From DRWZ01 sp964601505 (GTDB taxonomy: Bacteria; Calescibacteriota; Calescibacteriia; Calescibacteriales; Calescibacteriaceae), in the NCBI GenBank assembly GCA_964601505.1, contig CAZRNR010000005.1, positions 4,073 to 68,072 on the forward strand: a stretch of 64,000 bases of DNA. Reading direction: 5' to 3'. The notes beneath the pieces were generated by a model. The model was not told where the DNA came from, searched no databases, and worked only from the letters and a program-made list of their open reading frames with translations. Every line of letters starts with the position of its first letter. The stretch's first letter is position 1. The position numbers and the translations under genes were made by a program. Positions 44,440 through 52,833 of the stretch are shown here, piece after piece.

Positions 44440-46752
44440 TCAGTATTCTTCAAATTCTGGATAGAATGTAAATAGCCCAAGGGAGAAATCAAAAGTTCTA
44501 ATTTGGTCGTCCTTTTTCTTCAAAATTGGGATACCAAATGAGAATCTCAGTGGTCCAAATGGAGAAATCCATCTTAACTCAAATCCGGAGGAGACTCTGA
44601 AATCAAGTGGATTAATGAAATCTTGTTCTCTGAAAACTTGACCTATATCAACAAATGGGACAAAAAATAAACCTATTGTTTTTGATATTGGTAAAACAAG
44701 GTCAAGATTTGATATGAACATCTTATTTCCACCAAGAATTATGCTCTTGAATGAATTATTCTGTTCATAGCTTTGTCGTGGTCCGAGAGTAAAGTAGTCA
44801 AACCCTCTTACGGTATATATTCCTCCAGCGAAAAATCTTTCTGGATATGGTAGGAAGCGAGATGATGTAAGACCAAAACCAACACCAAATCTGAATGAAG
44901 GAGAAAAAACAGTTCCAAGAACACCAGTAGGTATGTAGAAAGATGTTATATTTCCGAACTTCACAAAATACATATCACCACCAAAGGCTCCACCTATTTT
45001 TGTCCAAAAAGTGATATATCTACCAGCTGATGGAGAAAGAACATTATTGCGTGTATCGTTTATAACTTCAATGCGTAAGAATCTGGATTGACTTCTTGAA
45101 AAGCCAGCACCAGGATCATCTTGGTAAAGGGGTATACGCTCACCACTCCTGCTATAAACATCTATAACCTCAAAACCCGGATACAAAACGACCTTCGTTC
45201 TTCTTGACAAAAACAGACCAAAATTTGGTTTTGCACCAAGAGTTCTCTTTATAAAAGGTAGGAAAAAGCTCTGATAACTGAAAAGATTTAAACCTGCGAT
45301 ATAATCTGTATCAAATATATGTTCATCACGTAGATAGAAGTTGAAAAATGCGATTCCACCACCAAAAAGAACATAGAAACCAAGGTTTTGCCCGAGCCCC
45401 CTAAAATTCGCTATGTTCCCCTGAAACATAAGAAAAAGTGATTGAGATACGTTTCCGGCTTGAGGAGAAAAGCCTCCTCCAAGAGATACTGCGCCTATCC
45501 TTCCTTCCTTTACATTCACATTTATATCTGCAGAATTACCTTGGAAAAAATATGGGTTGATCTCTACATTCTCAAAATAACCACTTCTCATAAGACGAAC
45601 ATAAGAGTCAAAAAGCATAGTTCTACCAAAAACTTCTCCCTCCAAAAGAGAGATATCACGCCTTATTACAAAATCCCGAGTTCTTGAGTTCCCCGTTATG
45701 TTTATCTTCCTAACGTAATACATACCGCTCCTTTCTATCTTAAAATCCACCGATACATAACCTGGTTCATCAGATTTTGATATAGAAGGAACAACCATGG
45801 TCTGAGCAAATCCGACATCCTGATAAAGAGATGAGAGCCATTCTATATCCTCAAGAATCTTCTTGCGGGAAGAGAAATCACCTTCCTTTGTTTTAAGATT
45901 AGCAAAGATCTGATCCTTCGGGAAAATTATATCGCCATACAAACCAATGCTTCTGACCTTATATCTTATTCCTTCGGATACCTTGTATATCAAGATAGCT
46001 TCTCTCTTGATTGGATTGAAAAGAACAACAGGGCTTTCAGAAATTATATCTAAAAAACCGTTATCAAGATAGATAATTTTCAACTTTGAAGTATCTCTTT
46101 GAACTTTTAGCACATCAAATTTTGATTCTCCTCCGATATCTCTGAGAATACCTTTTTCTTTAGACTCAAATTCTTTTTTTATTTCCTGTTCCGTCAAAGC
46201 TTCCGCACCACTTATCAGAATTCTCCTGATAGAAAACTTCTGCCCTTCCTTTATCTTTATTGTTAAATTAACTCTGTTTTCAGCTTCTATTCTCTGAACA
46301 TCTGAAGTAATATCAACAAGGATAAAACCTTCCTTTACATATTGTTCTTTTATTTTTTCAATCTGATTCAATATCTTCTGTTCATCAAAAAAATCACCTT
46401 TTTTTAGGAATAGAGCATTTTTTAGCGTTTCCTCTTCAAGCTCATCTCTGCCTTCAATTTTTATATCAGATATTATAGGTTTCTCTTTAAACTTAAATGT
46501 GAGAATACCCTCGTCAAAAACTACATCTATATCTTCAAAAAAATCAAGCTTGAAAAGCCTTTCAATATCCTTTCTTATTTTTATGCTATCTATTTGTTCT
46601 CCGACTTGTGTCATTATGACAGAAACAACATACTCCTGACTGACCCTTTCAAGACCCTCTATTCTTATTTCCCTTATGACCTCCTGGTTCGATGCATACA
46701 AGATTTTACCGAACGAGAGAAAAAGAATAGTTGCTAATAGTATAACGCGCAT
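44440..46752 (-). CDS. bamA: Outer-membrane assembly factor BamA/Omp85
   Basis: About 770 residues. A signal peptide (MRVILLATILFLSFGKILYA) is followed by tandem POTRA domains (about 25-380), seen as repeated IREIRIEGLERVS, ISDIKIEGRDE, VRSIGLYGD and VRKINITGNSRT. Then comes a beta-barrel (about 400-770) with the conserved FAGGIYTVRGFDY (V/I-R-G-F/Y of the L6 loop) and FVPFVDIGQVF, and a C-terminal aromatic strand. BamA folds other outer-membrane proteins. The frame is open to a TTG at 46812 overlapping the ROK gene, but the ATG at 46752 starts exactly at the signal peptide. The barrel proteins at 613 and 50576 would depend on it. Confidence 0.92.
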   Translation of the reverse strand: MRVILLATILFLSFGKILYASNQEVIREIRIEGLERVSQEYVVSVIMTQVGEQIDSIKIRKDIERLFKLDFFEDIDVVFDEGILTFKFKEKPIISDIKIEGRDELEEETLKNALFLKKGDFFDEQKILNQIEKIKEQYVKEGFILVDITSDVQRIEAENRVNLTIKIKEGQKFSIRRILISGAEALTEQEIKKEFESKEKGILRDIGGESKFDVLKVQRDTSKLKIIYLDNGFLDIISESPVVLFNPIKREAILIYKVSEGIRYKVRSIGLYGDIIFPKDQIFANLKTKEGDFSSRKKILEDIEWLSSLYQDVGFAQTMVVPSISKSDEPGYVSVDFKIERSGMYYVRKINITGNSRTRDFVIRRDISLLEGEVFGRTMLFDSYVRLMRSGYFENVEINPYFFQGNSADINVNVKEGRIGAVSLGGGFSPQAGNVSQSLFLMFQGNIANFRGLGQNLGFYVLFGGGIAFFNFYLRDEHIFDTDYIAGLNLFSYQSFFLPFIKRTLGAKPNFGLFLSRRTKVVLYPGFEVIDVYSRSGERIPLYQDDPGAGFSRSQSRFLRIEVINDTRNNVLSPSAGRYITFWTKIGGAFGGDMYFVKFGNITSFYIPTGVLGTVFSPSFRFGVGFGLTSSRFLPYPERFFAGGIYTVRGFDYFTLGPRQSYEQNNSFKSIILGGNKMFISNLDLVLPISKTIGLFFVPFVDIGQVFREQDFINPLDFRVSSGFELRWISPFGPLRFSFGIPILKKKDDQIRTFDFSLGLFTFYPEFEEY

Positions 46753-46798
46753 CTTCTTGAAGATTAATCGGAGTGTTTTCAAATATACAGAATTCAGC

Positions 46799-47641
46799 TT
46801 ACCTTTGAGCAAATTTCAAGGCACCATATGCTCCAGAAAACTCCCCAAGCTTTGCAGAAAGAATATGAAGGCCAGAATATATAGGCTTTATCAGAAAGAC
46901 TTTAATGAACTCATCTATAAAATCATAGACATGGGGGAAGTGATGTATGATACCTCCAGATATAACTATAGCATTTGGGTTGAAGATGTGAGAGAGTATT
47001 TGAATAACCTTTGATGTATAAAAGGCAAACTTTTTTAGCGATTGTATTGCATATTCTTCACCTTGATTCGCTCTTTTGACTATTTCTTCAGAAGATAAAT
47101 CTTTATCTGTAATTTCTTTGTAGTATCTTGAAATAGCTCTTGAAGAGACATATTCTTCAACACACCCATATCTTCCGCAAGAGCAAACACGTGAAGCATC
47201 TTCAGTAAGAGGAATATGGCCAATTTCCATCGAAATTCCATTGGAACCCAAGAAAGGTTTCCCGTCTATAACCAATCCCCCTCCAAGACCTGTTCCCAAG
47301 GTTAAACACACGACAATCCCCTTTTTCATCCACTTTCTTGCAGATCCGAAATGAACTTCTCCGTATGCAGCTAATGTTGCGTCGTTAGCGACATAAGTCT
47401 TTTTTCCCCTGATACAAATAAATTTACCATTTATATATGGTATATTTGGTGATTCGTGAATAAAACCTTTGAGATCAACAAATCCAGCAACCGCTATGCC
47501 TACAGAAGTGTAATTTTTTGAAATATCTCTCAAAACCTTCATCAGATCATCAAAGTTCCCCGGGTTTTTTATTTTGAACTTCCTCTTACGATAATCAACA
47601 GCCTTTATATAAGAGCCTCCTATATCTATTCCAAGAGCCAT
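46799..47641 (-). CDS. ROK-family sugar kinase (glucokinase-like)
   Basis: A 280-residue ROK protein. The N-terminal phosphate loop is GIDIGGSYIKAV, the catalytic Asp is in NDATLAAYGE, then TLGTGLGGGLVIDG and EIGHIPLTED, and the zinc site is CSCGRYGCVEEYVS (C-x-C-G-x2-G-C). These features place it with cytoplasmic glucokinases or N-acetyl-hexosamine kinases that phosphorylate C6. Sugar specificity cannot be read. It is upstream of bamA, whose possible TTG start overlaps its end. There is no helix-turn-helix, so it is a kinase, not a ROK repressor. Confidence 0.88.
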   Translation of the reverse strand: MALGIDIGGSYIKAVDYRKRKFKIKNPGNFDDLMKVLRDISKNYTSVGIAVAGFVDLKGFIHESPNIPYINGKFICIRGKKTYVANDATLAAYGEVHFGSARKWMKKGIVVCLTLGTGLGGGLVIDGKPFLGSNGISMEIGHIPLTEDASRVCSCGRYGCVEEYVSSRAISRYYKEITDKDLSSEEIVKRANQGEEYAIQSLKKFAFYTSKVIQILSHIFNPNAIVISGGIIHHFPHVYDFIDEFIKVFLIKPIYSGLHILSAKLGEFSGAYGALKFAQR

Positions 47642-47727
47642 TCAGTAAAATATATCTTGACTTACAATTTTCTTCAAATGTTCTGGTTTTTTGTAGCCCA
47701 AAAGAATGCTTTGCAAAATTTTTCTTC

Positions 47728-48786
47728 ATGCAATATCCTTTTGCTGAAAAATATGATGCATCAGACTATATAATTTTGAACTCAAACATAAATCCTTTTG
47801 GAACATCTCCGTTAGCACTCAAAGCTATATCAGAAAACCTATCAAAAATCAACATGTATCCATCAAGAGAGGAACACGAGAAAGTGAAAAATCAGATTGT
47901 TACAAAGATGAAAAGAGAATATATAAATGTAAATGAAAAACAAATCGTTCTAGGAAATGGTTCTGATGAGGTCATAGAATTTTTCATAAAATTTGGTATC
48001 CGAAAATTCAAAAGGCCAAAGGTAATAGTTGGAGATAAAACTTTTGCTTTCTACGAATATTGTGCCAGAAGCTATGGACTTGATGTCATAAAAGTTCCGC
48101 TAAAGAATTTTGGATACGATACAGAAAAGATAATTGAAACAGCAAAGAAAAACAGTCCATGTCTCATTATGATATGTAATCCCATAAATCCAACTGGTAA
48201 GATAATTCCAAAAAAAGAGCTTGAAGATTTTATAAATGAAATTCCTCAGGATTCTTTCCTTCTATCAGACGAAGCATACTTTGAATTTGCATTCTATTTG
48301 AACTGTAAAGATTGGAGAGGAGATGATTACAGAAGCGCTCTACAGCTCAATATAAAAAGACCTGTCTTTATATCAAGAACATTTTCAAAGGCTTATGGAC
48401 TTGCCGGATTAAGACTTGGGTATCTAATATGTGATTTTTCAGATGAGATAGAACGTCATATAAGTCCACCATTTAATGTAAATTATCTTGCAATAAAGGC
48501 AGGGGAAAAAGCAATTCTTGATATAGACTTTCTACAAAAAACAGTTGAAAATAACTACAATGGCTTGAGGATTCTTGAATCTATAGAAGGGGCCATACCA
48601 TCCTGGGCAAACTTTGTACTTATAAAAGTAAAGAAAAAAGATATATATAACGAGTTAAAAAACAACAGGATATTGGTTAGGAATATGGAACAATACGGAT
48701 TTGAAGGTTTCATAAGAGTAAGCGTAGGCAAGATAGAAGAGATAGAAATATTCCAAAAAATTTTCCGAAAAATATTAAACCAATAG
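47728..48786 (+). CDS. HisC-like PLP aminotransferase
   Basis: A 352-residue fold-type I aminotransferase of histidinol-phosphate aminotransferase type. Visible motifs are LNSNINPFGTSP near the N-terminus, MICNPINPTGKI (Asn binding the cofactor), LSDEAYFEF (Asp), the PLP Lys in SRTFSKAYGLAGLRLGY and IRVSVG near the C-terminus (Arg binding carboxylate or phosphate). The relative CobD (threonine-phosphate decarboxylase) shares this pattern, and cobalamin genes occur in the window, so either role is possible. No other his genes are adjacent. Confidence 0.8.
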   Translation: MQYPFAEKYDASDYIILNSNINPFGTSPLALKAISENLSKINMYPSREEHEKVKNQIVTKMKREYINVNEKQIVLGNGSDEVIEFFIKFGIRKFKRPKVIVGDKTFAFYEYCARSYGLDVIKVPLKNFGYDTEKIIETAKKNSPCLIMICNPINPTGKIIPKKELEDFINEIPQDSFLLSDEAYFEFAFYLNCKDWRGDDYRSALQLNIKRPVFISRTFSKAYGLAGLRLGYLICDFSDEIERHISPPFNVNYLAIKAGEKAILDIDFLQKTVENNYNGLRILESIEGAIPSWANFVLIKVKKKDIYNELKNNRILVRNMEQYGFEGFIRVSVGKIEEIEIFQKIFRKILNQ

Positions 48787-48823
48787 ATTGAATTGCTAAC
48801 TATTTATAGTTTGAAAGATAATA

Positions 48824-50005
48824 ATGATGAAGAAAAAAAATAAAAAGAAGGAAGTAAAAAGTCAGAATAAAGAGAAAAAAGAAGCGAAGATTAAAAACAC
48901 CAACGGTAAAATAGAGAGCGCAATAGATAATGTTCTTTCAGAAAAACTTAAGATCAAAAAGAGTATAGAGCCCCAGAAAAAAGGAATCAATCATATAAAA
49001 GAAAACCTTTCAAAAACTCCATTTGCTTACCTTCTAAAAGAGGTATCAAAATATCCTCTGCTGACGCCTGAAGAAGAAAAGAAGCTAGCTACAAGGTTCA
49101 AAAAATATGGAGATCGTGAAGCGGCAAAAAGGTTAGTGCTTGCAAACCTAAGATTTGTCATAAAAATAGCTTTGGATTACAAAAACTGGGGAGTCCCAGT
49201 TGAAGATCTCGTTTCTGAGGGAATAGTCGGCCTCCTGAATGCTATGAAAAAATTTGACCCGAGCAAAGGAGTTAAATTCATCTCTTACGCTTCATACTGG
49301 ATTAAGGCTTTCATACACAACTATATTCTTTCTAATTTCTCAATAATAAAGCTCGGGACAACTCAAGATGAAAGAAAAATATTCGCTAACATATTCAAAA
49401 TAAGAGAGGAAACATATGCAGAGGATGTAAAAGAACAAGGTAAAAAGCTCGGCGTTGATGAAGAAAAAATAAAACTTATGTCATCCCGCGTAAGGTCAAG
49501 AGATATATCTTTGGAAAACCCACAAGATGAAGAAGGGAGCCTGAAACTCGCTGACATTTTAAAAGCAGACGAAAGTTACGAGCCTATAACAAGAGTTGAA
49601 TTAGAGGATTCAAGAGATTTCATTCAGTCCCGCCTTAATGATGCTTTCTTACACCTCACATCTCAAGAAAGACAAGTAATACAGCAAAGATATCTTAACC
49701 CAAGACCTAAAACTTTGAAAGAGCTATCGGATGAGCTAAAGATATCAAAAGAGAGAATAAGACAGGTTGAAAAAAGAGCATTTCAGAAGTTAAGAACTAT
49801 CCTTTCAAAATACGCTAAAACCTTTAGAATAGATATGCTTAAAGATAAAGTAAGGAGAAAGAGAAGAACGAAAGAAGAAATGGAACTTGCGAGAATGATT
49901 CAAGGAGAAATTAAGCAGAAAAAAAAGAGAAGAAGAAAGACCCTAACAAAAGTAGAACCAACAACAACAGAATTCTTTGACATCAAAGATAAAATGATAG
50001 AGTAA
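48824..50005 (+). CDS. RNA polymerase sigma factor, RpoH-like, with basic extensions
   Basis: A 393-residue group 2/3 sigma factor. Region 2 has VLANLRFVIKIALDYKNWGVPVEDLVSEGIVGLLNAMKKFDP and YASYWIKAFIHNYILSNFSIIKLGTTQDERK, which closely follows RpoH (the SIIKLGTT element). Region 4 is LTSQERQVIQQRYL...TLKELSDELKISKERIRQVEKRAFQKLR. Extra Lys/Arg-rich tails at both ends (about 1-60 and 345-393) make it about 100 residues longer than E. coli RpoH. A heat-shock/alternative role is inferred from similarity. A hairpin follows its stop. Confidence 0.85.
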   Translation: MMKKKNKKKEVKSQNKEKKEAKIKNTNGKIESAIDNVLSEKLKIKKSIEPQKKGINHIKENLSKTPFAYLLKEVSKYPLLTPEEEKKLATRFKKYGDREAAKRLVLANLRFVIKIALDYKNWGVPVEDLVSEGIVGLLNAMKKFDPSKGVKFISYASYWIKAFIHNYILSNFSIIKLGTTQDERKIFANIFKIREETYAEDVKEQGKKLGVDEEKIKLMSSRVRSRDISLENPQDEEGSLKLADILKADESYEPITRVELEDSRDFIQSRLNDAFLHLTSQERQVIQQRYLNPRPKTLKELSDELKISKERIRQVEKRAFQKLRTILSKYAKTFRIDMLKDKVRRKRRTKEEMELARMIQGEIKQKKKRRRKTLTKVEPTTTEFFDIKDKMIE

Positions 50006-50013
50006 ATAAGATG

Positions 50014-50045
50014 AAGTTTTGTCGCTGTCCAAAAGCACAAAACTT
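50014..50045 (+). terminator. Hairpin after the sigma-factor gene
   Basis: AAGTTTTGT...ACAAAACTT is a perfect 9-bp inverted repeat with a 14-base loop, 8 bp after the stop codon. It lacks a T tract and is AT-rich, so it may be a weak terminator or mRNA-stability hairpin. Confidence 0.45.
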
Positions 50046-50343
50046 TGACGGCTGACCTTTGCGTATTGAAAAGTTATCTTTGATACATCCTGTTTCTAAG
50101 GCAATATACTATAGGCTCTGGTGTCCTGCTCCAACACCAACTACATACCTAACTTCACAAAATACTTTAATAATTTTTGATGACCTGACCGATGTAAGAA
50201 GAAACCTTTTCACCTTATCAAAATCTGAATGTCAGACTCTAGGTTCTCTATAACCACAAAATAATATATAAAGTCATATTTGTTTTCAGATTCAGAGTCA
50301 GGAAAAAGATTTTTAAACTATAGTTTTGGTTCCTGGGGACAAT
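50046..50343. other. Gap between sigma-factor gene and tnpB remnant
   Basis: No convincing gene. A 64-codon plus-strand frame (50059-50253) has no ribosome-binding site, promoter or family resemblance and is not called. The stretch may be insertion-element debris or flank of the tnpB remnant. Confidence 0.4.
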
Positions 50344-50562
50344 TGAACTACTCCATCTTATATAAGATGGAGCTTCCTGCTTCAACAAGGCTATAAGCCT
50401 CTCCACAGTTCGGGTAGTTCCTACCCTACCATCATTGACAACCCTTTGGTTATCAGGGTTACATATAATATCCGAAACTGACTTCTTGTCAAGTATTTGT
50501 AACTCATCTCCACCCTGTAGAGGATTGAGACCTCTTGCTAAATTTATGTTAAAGATGAAAAA
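50344..50562 (-). ncRNA. tnpB 3'-end remnant with intact omega-RNA-like hairpin array
   Basis: On the minus strand this reads as the extreme C-terminus of an IS200/IS605 TnpB: NDGRVGTTRT followed by LLKQEAPSYI, both typical of TnpB tails. Nothing of the RuvC nuclease core is present; the frame opens only after a TAG at 50563-50565. At RNA level the region forms four perfect hairpins in a row: AACCCT/AGGGTT, GGGTA/TACCC, AGGCT/AGCCT and CTCCATCTTAT/ATAAGATGGAG, then TAGTTCA at the element end. This is the architecture of the omega-RNA (guide scaffold) that overlaps tnpB 3' ends, with the guide beginning just after TAGTTCA. It lies between a barrel gene and the sigma factor. Confidence 0.8.
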
Positions 50563-50575
50563 CTAATTCCATCAG

Positions 50576-51028
50576 TTATCTTGAAGCGAAAAGGTCAAAA
50601 CCTACAGATATAGAGAGAATATATCCTCCAACTGGCCCGATGTGAGCAGAAAATGAAGGTAAGACGAAACCAACAAGTCTCAAGGGGACTATATATGTTC
50701 CGATCTTCAGACTAGTAGAGAGCATAAGGTGAGCATAGTTTTTATTCTTAAAGATTAAAGATGGACCAAGTATCCCACCAAGAGAAGCTGAGAAATTCTC
50801 TGAATCAAACCTTAGTCCTAAATCAGCTCCTAGGGAAAAGATATCTAAAGATGGATAAAAATTAAAGATAGCTCCTGCGTAAAAAGAATCATATTCAGAC
50901 ATACCAAGACCAAATGAAAAAGATGCAGAATTCTTCTTGCCGTATGCTAAATCTTGGTAAGGGATTGCGATTCCTCCTGAGCCATTTAGATAGAACTTAT
51001 AGGATAGAACAATCAATAATAGAAACAT
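50576..51028 (-). CDS. Small beta-barrel-like outer-membrane protein
   Basis: A 150-residue protein with a short hydrophobic start and alternating strands rich in Gly, Ser, Tyr and Phe (SFSFGLGMSEYDSFYAGAIF, LGADLGLRFDSENFSASLG), ending in LSISVGFDLFASR. It looks like a small 8-strand barrel. The signal peptide is weak (MFLLLIVLSYKFYLNGSGG). Its ATG begins only 7 bp after the CCA end of the tRNA-Tyr gene, so it is likely made from the same transcript after tRNA processing, leaving a nearly leaderless mRNA. The family is unknown. Confidence 0.5.
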   Translation of the reverse strand: MFLLLIVLSYKFYLNGSGGIAIPYQDLAYGKKNSASFSFGLGMSEYDSFYAGAIFNFYPSLDIFSLGADLGLRFDSENFSASLGGILGPSLIFKNKNYAHLMLSTSLKIGTYIVPLRLVGFVLPSFSAHIGPVGGYILSISVGFDLFASR

Positions 51029-51034
51029 AATTTA

Positions 51035-51122
51035 TGGTGGGGAGGAAGGGATTTGAACCCCTGTAGGCGCTAGGGCCACCCGGTTTACAGCCGGGCCCGA
51101 TTGACCGCTCCGGCACCTCCCC
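51035..51122 (-). tRNA. tRNA-Tyr (GTA)
   Basis: The minus strand folds as a class II tRNA: acceptor GGGGAGG/CCTCCCC plus A and encoded CCA, an anticodon stem CCCGG/CCGGG with loop CTGTAAA (anticodon GTA), a long variable arm, and a T loop TTCAAAT. Its first base is the last base of the yebC stop codon, so the two are one transcript or very closely processed. Confidence 0.95.
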
Positions 51123-51883
51123 TACGCGGTAGCCATAAATCTCTCAAGTTCTTCGTCCTCTATCTCAAAATTAGACCAGACTTTATTTACATCGTCATGT
51201 TCATCAAGTGCTTCCATAAGCTTTAGAGCACTCTCAGCAACCTTTCCAGAAACCTTGACTGTGTTCTTTGGTATATAAGTCACCTCTGCGGACTCACATA
51301 CGAAACCAGAATCTTTTAACTTGTTTTTGAGCTCATCAAAATTTTTCGGTTCGCATATCACATATACATTATCCTTATCTTCGTTTATATCTTCTGCTCC
51401 ATACTCTATAGCGAAATCTGCAAGCTGATTTTTCTTTTCTCCTAATTGAGCTTTTTGGAATGTCAAAACTCCTCTCATCTCAAACATCCATGAAACCGCT
51501 CCAGCCTCCGCTAGAGTTCCACCATACTTTGAGAATATCGCCCTTATCTGCGATGAGGTCCTATTCCTATTATCAGTTATAGCTGAAACATAAAGCGCAA
51601 CACCCCCCGGACCATATCCCTCAAAAAGTATCTCTTCAACATTTTCTGCCTCTGTTCCACCAACTGCTTTTTTAATGGCTCTCTCCACATTATCTTTTGG
51701 CATATTGAATTCTTTTGCCATTTCTATCGCAAGTCTCAGCCGAGGGTTATTATCCGGATTTGGCCCCCCTTGTTTAGCTGCAACATATATCTCTCTCATA
51801 ATCTTTGTAAAAATCTTTCCCCTCTTTTGATCCTGCGCAGCCTTCTTGTGCTTTATATTATGCCATTTTGAATGACCAGCCAT
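51122..51883 (-). CDS. YebC/PmpR-family regulator
   Basis: A 253-residue cytoplasmic protein of the conserved YebC family. The start MAGHSKWHNIKHKKAAQDQKRGK is the family signature, followed by PDNNPRLRLAIEMAKEFNMPKDNVERAIKKA and EGYGPGGVALYVSAITDNRNRT. Members act as DNA-binding regulators or, as shown for some, aid ribosomes at proline stretches. The ATG has TATAAA eight bases upstream. Its stop overlaps tRNA-Tyr by one base. Length is typical. Confidence 0.93.
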   Translation of the reverse strand: MAGHSKWHNIKHKKAAQDQKRGKIFTKIMREIYVAAKQGGPNPDNNPRLRLAIEMAKEFNMPKDNVERAIKKAVGGTEAENVEEILFEGYGPGGVALYVSAITDNRNRTSSQIRAIFSKYGGTLAEAGAVSWMFEMRGVLTFQKAQLGEKKNQLADFAIEYGAEDINEDKDNVYVICEPKNFDELKNKLKDSGFVCESAEVTYIPKNTVKVSGKVAESALKLMEALDEHDDVNKVWSNFEIEDEELERFMATA

Positions 51884-52012
51884 AATCTAAATTTATATAT
51901 TCTATACAAAAAAAATACTTCATCCAGAAAATCCGAAATTTTTTAATCAAAACAATAACATAAATCAAAACAATAATTCAATCACTGAAATCTGGGAAAA
52001 ATAGCAGAAAAA

Positions 52013-52822
52013 CTATACACCAGAAGGTAATAAAACCTTAAAACTCGTTCCCCTTCCCAACTGTGATTTGACATCTATATGCCCCCCATGAAGCTGAATT
52101 ATCTTTTTCACAACACTTAGACCAAGACCAGTTCCCTGTGTCTTTGTTGTATAGAAAGGAATGAATATCTTCTGCAATTTATCTTCGGGGATTCCACAAC
52201 CGGTGTCTTCAAATTCACAAACGATATATTTTCCTTCGTCATAAGTTCTCACATATATTTCCCTTTTTTGTGATTTCTCTAAACTTTCTACACCATTCAA
52301 AATTATGTTGTAAAAACACCTTTTAAGCAAAAAGTCATCAGCTTCAACAAAAAGATTTTCAGAATCGTATGACCTATATATTTCAAAATCATAACTGAAG
52401 ATTTCCTTTAACTCCGAAATCTCCTTTATGCAATCCTCAAGAATTGCTTCAATATTTACCCTTTTCCTAATTCCAAGATTTTGCTCCTTAACAAATATAC
52501 TGGTGTTTGATATTATAGAATCTATCCTATTCATAATAGACCTTATAACTTTCATATCCTTACTCTCTTCCAAGTTAAGCGAGAGTATTTTTGACTTCAG
52601 AGCAAAGAAAGGATTTTTTATCTCATGCGTTATGAAAGATGCCATATCTACCATACCTCTGAACTTCTCTTCAAGTAGTAAGTCAGATAGCAAATCTCTA
52701 ATAGTATCCCCAGATAACCTAAGGCTTATCAGACCATCGGAAAAACTAATTTCAACTTCATCCTTCTTTGAGTCATCAATCTCTATTTTGAAATTATCCT
52801 TTGATACTACCTTAAAACTCAT
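52013..52822 (-). CDS. Soluble sensor histidine kinase
   Basis: About 269 residues with no transmembrane segment or recognised sensor domain. The H box is ASFITHEIKNPFFALKSK (phosphorylated His at about 65), then the N box CFYNIILNGVESL, G1 DTGCGIPE and G2 TQGTGLGLSVVKKI. The combination HEIKNP with a short N-terminal part is of the NtrB type. No response-regulator gene is adjacent; the FHA sigma-54 activator is about 15 kb away. The frame opens with a TTG, but the following ATG (52822) is used. It lies 12 bp after cbiG on the same strand. Confidence 0.85.
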   Translation of the reverse strand: MSFKVVSKDNFKIEIDDSKKDEVEISFSDGLISLRLSGDTIRDLLSDLLLEEKFRGMVDMASFITHEIKNPFFALKSKILSLNLEESKDMKVIRSIMNRIDSIISNTSIFVKEQNLGIRKRVNIEAILEDCIKEISELKEIFSYDFEIYRSYDSENLFVEADDFLLKRCFYNIILNGVESLEKSQKREIYVRTYDEGKYIVCEFEDTGCGIPEDKLQKIFIPFYTTKTQGTGLGLSVVKKIIQLHGGHIDVKSQLGRGTSFKVLLPSGV

Positions 52823-52833
52823 CAAAAAAAATT

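Noticed and set aside
50059..50253. Plus-strand frame of 64 codons after the sigma factor
   Set aside because: No start signals, no recognisable motif, and its neighbourhood looks like insertion-element debris.
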